Source: Heloderma charlesbogerti | Lineage: Eukaryota; Chordata; Lepidosauria; Squamata; Helodermatidae | Assembly: GCA_026122225.1 (NCBI GenBank) | Contig: JANEZZ010002680.1 | Coordinates: forward strand, 248,001 to 312,000 | Length of the DNA stretch: 64,000 nucleotides | Reading direction: 5' to 3' | Made by a program: the position numbers and the translations under genes | The notes under the pieces: model-generated | Seen by the model: the letters and a program-made list of their open reading frames with translations, nothing else | Database searches by the model: none | Told to the model about the DNA's origin: nothing | Shown here: piece after piece, positions 17,690 to 33,088 of the stretch | Layout: each line of letters starts with the position of its first letter | Numbering within the stretch: the first letter of the stretch is position 1

Positions 17690-18745
17690 ACTTTACCTTT
17701 GTGGGAGCCATGATGAGTCTTTTCCAGCAATTCTTGTCCTTCTATATGCTTACTAATGTTATCTTTAATAATGCATGCAACCAATTTACCTGGAACTGAC
17801 GTTAAGCTAACCAGCCTGTAATTTCCTGGTGCCCCCCTGGATCCCTTTGTAAAAATTGGTATTATATTGGGCATTCTCCAGTCCTCTGGTACAGAAGCTG
17901 ATCTTAGAGACATGTTACATATTTTTGTTAAAAGATCAGCAATTTCATATTTGATTTTGTTAAGAACTCTAGGATGGATACCACCTCAGCCTGGTGATTT
18001 AGCAACTTTTCATTTGCCAACAAGGTTGAGAACTACATATTTTGTCATGACTCACCAGTATTTACCTCAGTTCCTCAGACTTCCTTCCTGAAAACATCAG
18101 TTCGGGCATAGATATCTGTCCTAGATCTTCTGCAGCGAAGACAGATAAAGTATTCATTCAGCTTCTCTGCACTCTCCTTATCCTCCTCTAGTACTCATTT
18201 AACTTCATTGTCACCCAGTTCAACTGCCTCCCTAGCTGTTTTCCTGCTTCTAATATATTTAAAGAATGTTGTTGGTCTTGATGTTGTTAGCAATATGCTC
18301 CTCAAAATGCTTGTTTGCATTCTTTTATTGTCTGTTTGCATCTCCTTTCTGCAAGCTTGTGCTCCCTTTTGTTTTCTGCATTTGGGCAAGAATGAAGGAA
18401 GCCTTCATTTTTCTAATAGCTTCCTTGACCCTGCTCCTAAAACAAGATGGCGACCTCTTGGACTTGGTGCTACCTTTCCTGACCTGTGGTGTATATTCTT
18501 TCTGAGCTTTTCTTACTGTGGTTTTGAGTGACCTCCAAGCATTTTGAAGTGATTTAACCCTCCTGACTCACCCTTTCAACTTCCTTTCTACCAGTTCCCT
18601 CATTTTAAAGAAATTCACTCTTTTGAAGACAAATGTGACTGTGTTGGACATCCTGGAGAATTTTGCACTTAAATATACGTATTAAATTTGATAACACTGT
18701 GGTCACTGTTTCCAATTGGTCTAATAACACTTGCATCTCATACTA
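17690..18745 (-). mobile_element. CR1-type LINE fragment, minus strand
   Basis: Minus-strand frames read DHSVIKF-like sequence near 18,700, then basic connector sequence, then EIADLLTKICNMSLRSASVP, EDWRMPNIIPIFTKGSRGAP and NYRLVSLTSVPGKL. This order is the end of the endonuclease, the linker and the start of the reverse transcriptase of CR1. Several stops and frameshifts are present, so it is dead and truncated at both ends. Confidence 0.85.
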
Positions 18746-19266
18746 GGTCCTGAGTGACTCCACTGGGAGGCTGTGGGAGGACAGAGCTCTGTGTGGTACA
18801 TGGCCTGCCCTGTGCCCCATACGTTGGCCTGCTGTCCTTAGGTACGCTGTGTCTGAATAAGACCCAACCCATGTTGAAGTAAGATCCAACTGCCAGTCTA
18901 GTTGGCTTGATTCTGTAAGTGGCATCCGGAGGGGAGCACCATCTTCTCCTCCACTGCAGGCAGCAAAATTCCTTGTGATGGCTCTGGCTCCAGAAATATA
19001 ATGTCAGCACAAAATGTTGCATTCAGTTCATTCCTCTTAGTTTTCCTTGTCTTCTTTTATTTCACTAATGTTTAATGGTGTACACTTGTACAAAACATCT
19101 CTTTAACGTATACCTTCTCTAGAATTTTTGATAATATTTGCAAAAAATATCTGCAAAATATCAATCAGTTTATTCATATTTTTTTCCCCAAACCAGTTAA
19201 CACTTTAGCAAAACAAAAAACTTGTCCAGATGAGAGGTGGAACCTTTCTCTTCTTGAACATCCCTG
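18746..19266. other. 3' flank of unit B, no gene
   Basis: 18,746-19,020 shows no recognised feature. From 19,160 to 19,266 it is the 3' untranslated stretch of unit B. Confidence 0.4.
19169..19174 (-). terminator. AATAAA polyadenylation signal of unit B
   Basis: The minus strand reads gaataaactg about 95 bases after the TAG stop of the unit B terminal exon. It is a relic, since unit B is a pseudogene. Confidence 0.5.
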
Positions 19267-22950
<3,684 letters not shown>

Positions 22951-23130
22951 CTTTGCATAGAGGGTTCATCTTCTCTTGCTTGAAAATATTTCAAGTACAA
23001 TCTCATGATTTGATCTACAATCAGCTTTCATATTCTTGAATGTAGCCAAGTCCACAGTCTTGTCCAGTTCCTGGCTGCTTAATTGCTTTCCTACAAAACT
23101 GCAGATTTTTAATACAGCACCTCTGAGATC
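22951..23130 (-). pseudogene. unit B exon 5, acceptor lost and frameshifted
   Basis: It is 180 nt instead of 181 and encodes DLRGAVLKICSFVGKQLSSQ, LDKTVDLATFKNMKAD and then an altered frame with TGA. The base pair before the exon is TG where unit C has AG. Confidence 0.9.
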
Positions 23131-24111
23131 CAGAAATAAGAGTTATTTCATTTCTGCGTTTTAGGCTGCAATCTTTCCTTTCTCCTTTCCTCCTTCCCTT
23201 CCTTCTAAAAGTGTCCTGTCTTTCAAGAAGCATCTTACTCTACTTGCAAGCCAGGGTGGAGCTGATGTTTCTATTTAGTGTTACTGTTTCTGTTGTTGTT
23301 GTTATCCACGCTAGCACTGAAAGCATGAAAAGCACTTTGCAATGGTTATGTCACTCATCCCTGTACCCTGTTACCCTACAGGGCTGGCATCTGCCACCAT
23401 AATCCACACCTTAAACCTAGGGTGCAGTGACATAAGCAGACCCACTGGGCTTTCTTCATGGACTGTTTGGATGTATATTTTACCTGCTGATTTCTTAAAA
23501 AAGGGAGAAGGGGGAGTAGGGGTGGAAAAGCCAGGAAGGGGGGGTGTTTCTAATGTCCCCAGGGTCCAAACAAGAGTCTGGCCCATTCAGAAAATTTCCA
23601 AGAAACATAATCCCCTTCTCCCTTCCCCACATGCTTTGTTAAGTTGCGGATATGGAAAACGAATGTCTGAAATAGCCCTAAAAACCCTACTTACTTCCAC
23701 AAAAGAGGTGGTTCTATCAGTACAAGGATTCCAGGGCTGATCTATACCTTGTGTCATATCATTACGATCCCATCACGGTAATGTTATATCGCCCTTGTGT
23801 ATTTATACCTTGTAGCACCCACAATGACATTTGTTGCATTATATTGGATAATGTGGAATAAAAAGCAGGAAATGACACTACAAAAGTGGTATTTTGAATG
23901 TGTAATGTGTTCCAACAGTTATCAATGCACTTCAATATCACCATAAAGCAGTATCATAGATCTAGCCTTCATAACTCCCAAACTCTTACTTGAGGAGGCC
24001 ATCTTTACTTTACGTTAGTAAACGTCCTTGGTACAGCTGGGATTTCCACCTGAAGAAGTCAAACAATCTCTCCACCGAGACATATTGGCTCATGAGTGAC
24101 TAGTATCTCAC

Positions 24112-24206
24112 CTTAACCATCTCCTCATAGGAAAGGAAGAGAATACTGAAGTCGTTCTCATGGGTGTACCACCCTTTCACATGATCACAGATCAAACTGC
24201 TCGCAA
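24112..24206 (-). pseudogene. unit B exon 4, open
   Basis: The 95-nt exon encodes [20 protein letters not shown] and EEMVK with intact acceptor and donor. One Phe of the unit A sequence is Cys here. Confidence 0.9.
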
Positions 24207-25210
24207 CTGTTGGTCAAGCAAAGGAAGAAAAATACATTGACAACTTTGTTCAATGCTCCTCCCTTGTCACGTTGGTTATAGAAACTGGGCCTGGCCATAA
24301 GCTTTCCCATGCAGCAACAGTTGCAACGAATGTCCAAGAACTGCTTCAAATGTAACATGGATGATCTTTTAACCATGGCTAAGAAGTAGGGTCACATGGG
24401 TCACCTCCCTCTCTCCCACATTAATTCCCCTGTTCCTTCCCCGGTTGGCTTCAGATATGGCTTAGCATTACTTTCTTCTCTCTCTCTCTCAACCTTTCTC
24501 TCTCCCCCTGTTGCCTGCACACTACAACTTGGGAGAAAAGAGAGACTGGGAGAGAGGTCTGGCTGGGTACACACGTGCCAGCTGGTAGAGCACAGAGTAA
24601 TTTCCTACTCTGGTGTACATCCAGGTTTATTGCGCCTTGCCCTGACTGAGCAGGTGAGTGTCAAATTGTCTGAGCTGTCTATACAGTTTAAAGACTCCTT
24701 ACTCTTTCTCAAGTGTAATGGGCAGAGTAATCCTAAGTGTTTATAGGGTGAGTCACGTAGCAGACGATCCACCACTTCCCATGCCCTGCCAGCAAACTGC
24801 GATGCAGGCAGGAGGTGGGGAAACATTTTAATTTGGCGGAGAGAAATGAACAGTGCCAGCTTCAAGATGGCATAGTTATGGGGCCTGATCCGGGGGTGGC
24901 AGAGGAGCAATGTGGCTATGGATTATATAGATCCAAGGCTGCCCCCCCCAAAAAAACCCCTCCTGGAATTGCCCCCTAATTCTGGTGGAAAAATCTTATG
25001 CCTGCAAAGCTTTCTGTGGGTGTACCGGGGGACTCTGGGATAGTCATGCTGCCCCACCAACAGAAGAGCACTTCTGCCCCATCCTATGCCCACTCAGCAG
25101 ACCTCTAGCATGTGATAGGACTGGTCTTCTTGTTCTAGGGAGTTGCTCATAGTCTAGTTGATGGTTTTTAAATGTTTTTTTTTCCCAACAGTGCCACTTT
25201 TCAGGCTTAC

Positions 25211-25336
25211 CTTTCCCTGCTAAATACTTCTGCATGAAGTCCTCCAAACTGGATGGTTTTTCTAATCCTTCTTTCATGTTTATGAAAAAAATGAGGATAT
25301 CATAACATCATTAGGGTTTCTGTAGACATAAATTAT
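25211..25336 (-). pseudogene. unit B exon 3, frameshifted
   Basis: It is 126 nt instead of 127. The frame reads IIYVYRNPNDVMISSF and then shifts at a T run, meeting TAA within a few codons. The acceptor atctgcag-type and donor gtaagc remain. Confidence 0.9.
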
Positions 25337-25554
25337 CTGCAAGATGAATTTTTATTTTCATTTTAGCCTTTTCAGTTAATTTGGCAGATTGCTATGGAAA
25401 TGCACATAATGACATCCTTCTAAAATTTAATTTGTGGTGCCAACCGGTGACTTACTTTTTATGGTAAAAATTTACAAGCTACAATGACAATAAAGAGAAT
25501 GTATATCAAGAATTTTGTTTAGTTTTTAAATATTACAAATTTTTGAGGCCATGA

Positions 25555-25994
25555 ATTCTAGGGATGTGTAGATTTTTGCAAAATCCATTTCATCTGCATT
25601 TTGTAAATTGTCAGCTGCCTTTTGTTCCTCTGTCCACTTGTTGATGGAATTGGATTTTTCCCTATTTCCCAAGTTTGTGCAAATTCGCATTTGCACAAAT
25701 TCACACTTGCTCAAATTATCACTTGCAAATCCCCCTCCCCCAATGCACACACACCCCATGTGCATTTCCATGCTTTAACCTATTGGGGAAATGCACATTT
25801 TCAGCTGATTATTTTTTATTTTACATATTTTTCTATGACTAAATTTGCATAAATTCCAGAACATTAAAAAAAATGGTCCACAAGTCTGCAGAATCTGTGA
25901 CACTCAGGAAAAGCTGGTCCGCTGCAGAATTTCAGGTCAGATTCATAGGAATCCAAACTCATTTAGTTCCATTGCAGATTTCTCTGACAATCTT
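25555..25994. mobile_element. probable degenerate TAGGGATG-related insertion
   Basis: Unit A reads 'gaccatgcatccatctgg'. Unit B is interrupted after 'ggccatgaattc' and resumes at 'atgcatccatctgc'. The inserted DNA begins tagggatgtgtagattttt and ends atttctctgacaatct, whose complement resembles the tagggatgtcagagaat end of E1 and E4. The ends are worn and no clean target duplication is seen. Confidence 0.4.
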
Positions 25995-28264
25995 ATGCAT
26001 CCATCTGCACATTTCTCCAGAGTCCACATCTAATCACATTTTTGTAAAACTGTGGAAGTAGCATGAGGCTCTCCTTGCTGCTATGTCCCACACACCATCT
26101 TGTGAACTTTTTTTTTTTTCAGTGGTTCAAAAGGGCTTGCTCCAGGCAGGGATTGAGCAGAAGGCCTTTGGCCAGCTTGTCCTGAGTCAATAGGTGAGAG
26201 TGTGCTTTTTTTGCTAAGCCATCTCTTGCCTCCTGAGCTGAACCACTGCAGACTGCAGTTTGGGAATCCTCTTATTAGGGTGCTTTCAAATGAGGCTTTT
26301 ATGGCTCCATCGCCCTGCCTCATTCACAGAATGTTATGGTCCAGACAGACACTGTCATCTGCAGCTTGTAATTCTCTCATATTTTCCCATGGCTTCTATC
26401 TTTTATCTTAGAGCATAAAATTGGTAAGAAAGAAAAGACAGAATACCTATATGATGTCTTCCCATTAGTAGTGCTAGAAGCCCTCCATCTGGAAGCACCC
26501 CTAGATGTCAGGAGAAACAATTCCACCCATCCCCCCATGGTGGCATATACCATTTTGTGAGCCTTTTTGCAAAGGAGATCACCATGCTGTATATGTTCCT
26601 CTGTAACAAGATTTCCTTGCTGTTGTTATTATTTTGGTATGGAGGAACATTCAGTAGCACAAACCTCCACCTTTAGTTTGCAGCGGAACAGTCCAGGTAC
26701 AGGTTTACCATCTCAGTCATAATGAGGCCTATGTTCCCACAAAGGGAGAACTGGATTAAAAGCAGGAATAGTTGTCTTGGTGCTGTCAGGATTCAGCCTC
26801 ACCAGCACCCTGAAAAGACCTCATCTGAAGTGGTGGCGCTTTGGGACTCTACAGAAAATACTAGCACAGCATGGGGATTCTGAAGAACCCATTGAGCTAC
26901 CCAGCCCCATAGACAGCTTGCTGCTCCCTGATGACCCCACATAATCCCTTCACTCACACCTCCACCAAGTGGAAAAGGTGCATTATTTTTCCAATAGCAG
27001 AAAAATCTAAATCTTTTGACTATATGTAAGTGAGAATCTGTTTACTATTATTTCTGTCAATATGCAGTGTGTCATCTATAAACAGTGCTATCTTAAGGTT
27101 TGACCAGAGCTGATTCAGTGAAATTGGCTGTTTATTCAAAACCCCATTCAGAGCTATTAGCAGGAATTAAACGGTCCATTAAACTGTTTGTCTACAGAGG
27201 GCACAAGGCCCCAATCAACACTACATGTTGATTGTAGTTTGTGAATGTGAAACCGCTGGTGCAAACAATTTTCTCCAATCCAACAGTGCAAGCTGTTAGT
27301 GTAGTGAATGGGGGGGGGGTTCCCAGGGAACAGCTGGATGGAGGGAGATTACACACACACAATGGAAGAATATAGTTCTTCATATTCCCTGGTATGTTTA
27401 TTCCTCATTTTGTCCATTCCCTGAGCATGTGCAGAGTGTACTTTTTATTCAAACAAAGAGAACCTTGCTGATCTTTCCCTTCATGCTGCATTTGTACAAG
27501 TGTGACTGCTTCAGAAAGAACTTTCCATTATACTGTCTCTTTTTCTTCATGAGTTTCATAACAGAAGTATGTGTAGTGGTTAGAGTCCAGCCCAAAGTCA
27601 CCCAGTGAGATAACTAACAGGACGTTTGCTAATGAGCTGGATGTGGAAATACAAAGCTGAGCTGAGGGCAAGTGGGGTGCTGACATGTGTAGGAGTAAGT
27701 CGCATTGAACTCAATAAGACTTACTTCTGAGTAGACATGCACAGAGTTGGTTCTCCTCTCCATTTTAGCCTCCCAACATCAACAACAATGCTGGATGTGG
27801 AAATAGAAAGCCTAGCAGGGGGAATAATACCAGTGCAGGGCTCCAGACCGGCATGGTCGTTTAAAAAGGTTTTGTCTTTCTTTCAAACAGCGTTGCTTTA
27901 AACAAAGAGTTTATCACTCAGGCACACCTAGGACAGCCTTCTTTTGGGAAGCCCCTAGGAGGAGGAAGTGTTTTGGCTGAAAGTAAATGGAGATGGAGGA
28001 TTTCAATTGAAGAAGAACACCCACAAACAAGGCGATGAGCACAATTCTTTTTTTTTTTTAACTTACATATTTATTATCGGAATATGCTACCTTGCGTTTT
28101 TATTTATGAAAATTTCGCGATTCTGTGCAGATGACAAAAAAAAAGCCGCATGACTGCTGGCTTCACAGGACCTCGTGGTGCCATTCCTCAGAGGATTCCG
28201 TGGTACGGACTGAAGGGAATTTGATCCCATTTCAGTCTGTGTTGGAATCCTCCTGACATCCCTA
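25995..28264 (-). other. remains of unit B intron 2, no exon
   Basis: 26,000-26,380 and 27,000-27,330 match unit A introns. A squamate repeat lies at 27,690-27,760. 28,140-28,262 ends in gaatcctcctgacatccctag, which resembles a TAGGGATG-type end, but its partner is not visible. The 209-nt exon 2 is not present anywhere in this interval. Confidence 0.45.
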
Positions 28265-29517
28265 GGCAGGAGCAAGCCTCTCTCATTGGCTGAGCAGCAT
28301 CTATGCGGTTAATAATGTTCACTTCTACGAGTGGGATTCCACTCATGATCCAACCGTAAAATAAGGTGGATTAGAGTGCAGTTCGACCTGTGAAAAGCAG
28401 GATTTAAGGTGGTATTTAGTCCACATTTTTTCCTCAGGTGCCTGGGACAGACCAAAAATAATTTTATGAAAATCCGGATAATACCAGAAGCACTTCTCAT
28501 TCCATTTCCATGTAGGGATGTACGAAATTGGCCTTACCTGGCTCCGCCGGGTTCCGCTGGGGGGAGGAGGCACTCCGTCCCTCCCCCCAGAATCCTGGCC
28601 AACCGGCTGTGCTCTGCAGGGATTCTGCGGAGCTGCTGGCCGGCTCCACCAGCAGCCGGATATCCAGCCACTGGCTAGCAGGGATGCAAATGGCGGCGGC
28701 CGTAGCCGCCGCCGTTTGCATCCCTGCAGTCAGCCATGATAGGCTACGTAATTCTTTACGTAGTCTATCATGTCTGACTAAAAAAAACACAAAAACACGC
28801 GTGTACGCAAATGGCGGCGGCTACAGCCGCCGCCATTTGCGTTCCTTATTTTGGCCCGTCTTAGTCTACGTAAATATTTACGTAGACTGAGACGGCGAAA
28901 ATAAGGGGAATGCAAATAGCGTAGCGTCTACACTACTTGCGTTCCCCTTATTTTCGCAGTCTTAGTCTATGTAAATGTTTACGTAGACTAAGACGTGCCA
29001 AAATAAGGAACGCAAATGGCGGCGCCCATGGGTGCCGCCATTTGCGTACGCATGTTTTTTGTCTTTTTTTTACTCAGCCATGATAGGCTATGTAAAGATT
29101 TACGTAGCCTATCATGGCTGACTGCAGGGAGGCGAACGACAGCGGCTACGGCTGCCGCCATTTGCGTCCCTGCTAGCCAGTGGCCGGATGTCCGGCTGCT
29201 GGCGGAGTCGGCCGGCAGTTCCGCAGAATCACTGCAGAGCACAGCCGGCTGGCCAGGATTCCGGGGGGGGGGAGGAACGGAGCGCCTCCCCCCCCCGGCG
29301 AGGATTCCGGGGGGAGGGACGGAACGCCTCCCCCCCAACCATCAGCATAATCCCCGAAAGGTAAGTGATTTTCGTACATCCCTACTTTTCACAGGTTAAA
29401 CAGCACTTTAATCTGCCTTACATTGCCGTTGAATGGGCAGAGTCCTGCTAGTAGAAGTGAACGTCATCAACCACATAGGTGCTGCTCAGCCAATGAGAGA
29501 GGCTTGCTCCCGCCCCG
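28265..29517. mobile_element. foldback element hosting E3
   Basis: The left arm (28,265-28,398) and right arm (29,385-29,517) are inverted copies. Both contain gcctctctcattggctgagc or its complement, then 'gttcacttcta' and 'cctgtgaaaag'. E3 lies directly against the right arm. Confidence 0.6.
28513..29384. mobile_element. E3, full-length palindromic TAGGGATG element
   Basis: The whole 872-bp element is an imperfect palindrome: both ends are of the same type (tagggatgtacgaaa, then cttacc, then a C/G-rich hairpin block), unlike E1, E2 and E4-E7 whose two ends differ. The centre is near 28,930. Each arm holds 'gcaaatggcggcgg' pairs and local palindromes such as 'agtctacgtaaatatttacg'. Outward donors lie at 28,537-28,536 (minus strand) and 29,361 (plus strand, gtaagt). 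Flanking 8-mers tttccatg and cttttcac do not match. Confidence 0.85.
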
Positions 29518-29908
29518 CTCCATGATCTGCTGCTCAGGGACGTTTAATGGAAGAGATGAGTAATGTCAGATAGTTTACCGTACACCTCTGCCCCTCGCAT
29601 CCACCGACTGTGAATCAGCAACATTGAAGGCAAGGGACAAACTGAGAGGCAGGCAGGCACAAGGTGCCTAGGTCCTGCATGGAGAGATAGGGCTGGAATT
29701 GCCTCCGCTCTGGTGGCTGCTGCTGCTGCTGCTGCCTCCACTTCCCTGACTGGAACTAAGCCTCCTCCTCCTCCTCCTCCCCCCTCCCTACACAGGAGAA
29801 TCACACACACAGGGGACTATTTTGAAGGGGAGACGTGAATGAATCAGAGGCTGCTGTTTGTGAATGGAAAAGGCAAATTGCTGCGTTACTCTGAAGGGGC
29901 AACCCAGC
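29518..29908. repeat. left part of interspersed repeat copy 3 with GCT/CTC runs
   Basis: The sequence leading to 'gaaggggcaacccag' resembles 'caacggggcaactc' at 160 in copy 1. Trinucleotide runs at 29,716-29,735 and 29,760-29,780 make the Ala-rich minus-strand frame, which has no other support. Confidence 0.4.
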
Positions 29909-30881
29909 TAGGGATGTCAGAGAATTCCGCCACAGATCTCGGTGAGGCCGAATGCCAGTGCATTCGGCCCCCCGAACTCCATGGAGGAATGGTCTGCCAC
30001 CCCCTGCCCCCCGCAGATCCCCCCCAGGACGAGACTTACCTGTGGCCGATCTTCCAGGCAGCGGTGGCTCTGGCGGAGGCTGCAGCGGCTGCGGCTGCTG
30101 GTCTTCCAACTGGCTGCCGCCGCCGCCATTTCCAGGCTTGTAAAAAAAAAAGAAGACGTGATAGGCTATGTAAAGATTTACATAGCCTATCATGGCTAGG
30201 TTTAAAAATAAAACAAAAACACGACGTGATAGGCTACGTAAATCTTTACGTAGCCTATCATGGTTGGGTGGGTTTAAAAAAACAGCGTACACAAATGGCG
30301 GCGGCTACAGCTGCCGCCATTTGCATTCCTTATTTTTGCCATCTTTAATCTACGTAAATATTTACGTAGACTTTGACGGCAAAAATAAAGGGGAACGCAA
30401 ATAGTGTAGCGGGCGCTATTTGCGTCCCTTTTTGATTTGCCATTTTAGCCTACATAAATATTTACATAGGCTAAAACGGTGAATCAAAAAGGGATGCAAA
30501 TAGCACCCGCTATGCTATTTGCATTCCCCTTTATTTTCACCGTCATAGTCTACGTAAATATTTACGTAGATTAAGACGGCAAAAATAAGGAACGCAAATG
30601 GCGGCAGCTGTAGCCGCCACCATTTGCATACGCGGGGGGGTTGTTTTTTGTTTACCCAGAGCCCTCCGCGGCCAGAAATCCAGCTGCGGATGGCTCTGGC
30701 CTGGCTGAGCCTGGCCAGCTGCTCCACGGACCTGCCATGGAGCACAGCCGGCCGCGGAGGATTCTGGTGGGGAGGAACGGAGCACCTCCCCCCCGTCGAG
30801 GATTCCGGGGGGAGGGACGGAATGCCTCCCCCCCACCACCAACATAATCCATGAAAGGTAAGTGACTTTCGTACATCCCTA
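29909..30881. mobile_element. E4, TAGGGATG element
   Basis: The ends are tagggatgtcagagaatt and tttcgtacatccta-type (catcccta), with a near-matching 8-bp target duplication (aacccagc and gacccagt, 6 of 8). From 30,288 to 30,632 it is one large palindrome centred near 30,461, built of inverted AAATGGCGGC pairs and local palindromes 'tctacgtaaatatttacgta' and 'tagcctacataaatatttac'. On the minus strand an ATG at 30,129 opens 30 codons (MAAAAASWKTSS) to a phase 0 gtaagt donor at 30,039. The right end has an outward gtaagt at 30,858. Confidence 0.88.
30040..30129 (-). other. putative captured first coding exon in E4
   Basis: The open frame is 90 nt, begins MAAAAASWKTSS and stops at CAG before gtaagt in phase 0. 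It is homologous in position and composition to the frames in E2 and E7. Confidence 0.4.
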
Positions 30882-31740
30882 GACCCAGTGTGATTCCATT
30901 ATTGGTGAGGTTTGTTCCCAGCCCTGTCCAGGCTCCCTTGCTGTACTGGCCACCCTTTCTCCTCCCCTGCTGTGTATTCCTTAGCTGCAGGGGTATTGTG
31001 CAACTGCAAAGCTACAGGTGTATTATTTATTCATTTATTTATTGCATTTATATCCCGCCTTTTTTCCTCTTGCAAAGAACCCAAAGCGGCTTACATTATC
31101 CTCCTCCTCTCTTATTTTATCCTCACAACAACAACCCTGTGAGGTAGGTTGGGCTGAGAGTCTGTGACTGGCCCAAAGTCACCCAGTGAGCTTCCATGGC
31201 TGAGTGGATACTAGAACCTGGATCTCCCAGCTCCCAGTCCAACACTCTAGCCACTACACCACACTGGCTCTCACGATTGTGAAATAGCAGCTGGCCGCTC
31301 TTTCTCCTTCTGCTCTGTATATTCTTTATTGTGAACTACATATACACTGACCACTCCACTATTGTGAATGAAACAGGGCTAACAATATTATGAATGGGAA
31401 AAGGAAGCTAGTTATTGTGAAAGCAGCCATACTGCAACTGGGGAAAAAGAGGGAATGGGGGATGGGAGGAGCAGCCCCACCTCTTGACCACCTCACTGCC
31501 AGGTCACAGCCACGTCACAGAGGAATGCCCAGCATTTAATGTGGAGGGACGGTGCACACTACTGGGGAACCACCTAGGAGCTGCTTTAAGTAAAAACTAT
31601 GGAGAAAAAGGACTTTCAGAAAATGTGGCTTTTCAAGAAGGATGCAGCTGGTTGGCTGCAGATTGCCCAAGACATCATGTGTCCCTAATGACTTTAAGCC
31701 ACAGCAGCACTAGAGAAAACCTCCCATGTAGACGGGACCC
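30882..31740. repeat. interspersed repeat copy 3 with an internal SINE-like insertion
   Basis: 31,272-31,740 matches copy 2 closely and ends 'cctcccatgtagacgggacc'. It directly abuts duplicated unit B sequence at 31,741, where exon 2 would be expected about 57 bases to the left, so this repeat marks the site of exon 2 loss. Confidence 0.55.
31018..31272. mobile_element. common squamate repeat ('tatatcccgcc' type)
   Basis: It contains 'gcatttatatcccgcc', 'aaagcggcttaca', 'ccctgtgaggtaggttgggc' and 'cccaaagtcacccagtgagc'. It splits the surrounding repeat, whose two parts are contiguous in copy 2. Confidence 0.65.
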
Positions 31741-31988
31741 TAGGCATATATCACCAAGGAGCAGAAGAAGCAATGTGAAGTCATTCTGATTTCCAGAGCA
31801 GAAATATCTAAGGCCAGCATTTGATAACACGTCTATATTGAATATAGCATATTCAATGATGTTAGTCTTATTCCCAAGTTAGCTTAGAATTGCTTTCATT
31901 ATGGGACAGATTTATATTACTTGGTCTAAAACTAGAGCAACAGGACTTAACTATGGACATCAGTAATATGTCTGGGATGATTAACATT

Positions 31989-32327
31989 AAAGGTAAAGGT
32001 GTCCCCAACCAGTCGTGTCCGACTCTAGGGTGCGGTGCTCATCCCCGTTTCTAAGCCGAAGAGCCAGCGCTGTCCGAAGACGCTTCCGTGGTCATGTGGC
32101 CAGCATGACTGAACACCGAGGTGCACGGAATGCTGTTACCTTTCCCGCCGAGGCGGTACCTATTTATCTACTTGCAATTTCTTGCTTTCGAACTGCTAGG
32201 TTGGCAGAAGCTGGGACTGAAGAAGGGAGCTCACTCCGTCACGCAGCACTCGGGTCTCGAACTGCTGTCCTGCCGACCTTCCAGTCTGCAGTTCAGCGTC
32301 TTAACCACCAAGCCACCGTGGCCCTAT
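31989..32327 (+). mobile_element. Sauria-type SINE
   Basis: It opens aaaggtaaaggtgtccccaa and contains 'gtccgactctagggtgcggt', 'ccgaagagccagcgctgtcc' and 'tttcgaactgctaggttggc', the recognised body of the squamate Sauria SINE. It is flanked by target duplications tgattaaca (31,978-31,986 and 32,328-32,336). It sits in sequence matching unit A near 6,661. Confidence 0.88.
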
Positions 32328-32336
32328 TGATTAACA

Positions 32337-32395
32337 ACTCTGTCTTTAAAAGGAAAGGTAATGATTAACATTACCTTTCCTTTTAAAGACAGAGT
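32337..32395. repeat. perfect inverted duplication next to the SINE
   Basis: Arms of 26 bases (32,337-32,362 and 32,370-32,395) are exact complements around the 7-base centre gattaac. Unit A keeps a single copy of the right arm (6,680 region), so the left arm is an added inverted copy. Confidence 0.85.
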
Positions 32396-32988
32396 CACTC
32401 ACTTTGGCAATGTTTATGAAGTAACATGTGGGCTCGTCCTGTTTAAAGCTTATCAAATTATTTTCTCTATCGCTCCTTCTAATATCAAGCTCCAGTGGTT
32501 AGTGGAACATTATTCTAGCCAAAACAGAGCCACTTAGACCTTATTTGGCAGTAAGCAATTTCTTCCAGTAATGCTCCTGCATTCTTTCTGTGGCCAATAT
32601 GCTGAGACAAGACCACTGACAAGAGGGGAGAACAGAAATCTCATTTTTGGTGTGACACTGATGATCAGAGATAGCATAAAATGAAATTCATTTATGTATA
32701 TAAACACAACTTGTTATCAATGGTAGTAAATCCTCTAACATATAAGTGGGGTTTGTGGGGGAATTATTTTAAAATCAATAAAACCCAGTGCAAATACTTA
32801 TAAAATCTGTACTGCATATAGGCAGACTTCTCCTGGCCAATGTAGACCCATACAAACTGAGATCAACTGATGGACATAGAGATGGAAGGGTATGGATTTT
32901 AGGTGATACATTATTATTAGAAAAATACCAGTATATTAAGCTGTTTGCTGTTGAATCAGCTCTCAGTAATAAGGAGCTCCAACCCCTC

Positions 32989-33028
<40 letters not shown>

Positions 33029-33055
33029 AGCCCCCTGCCCCTGAAATCATAGACA

Positions 33056-33088
<33 letters not shown>

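Noticed and set aside
30890..32368. Frames at 31,484-31,789 and 32,015-32,368
   Set aside because: They are readings of an interspersed repeat and of the Sauria-type SINE.
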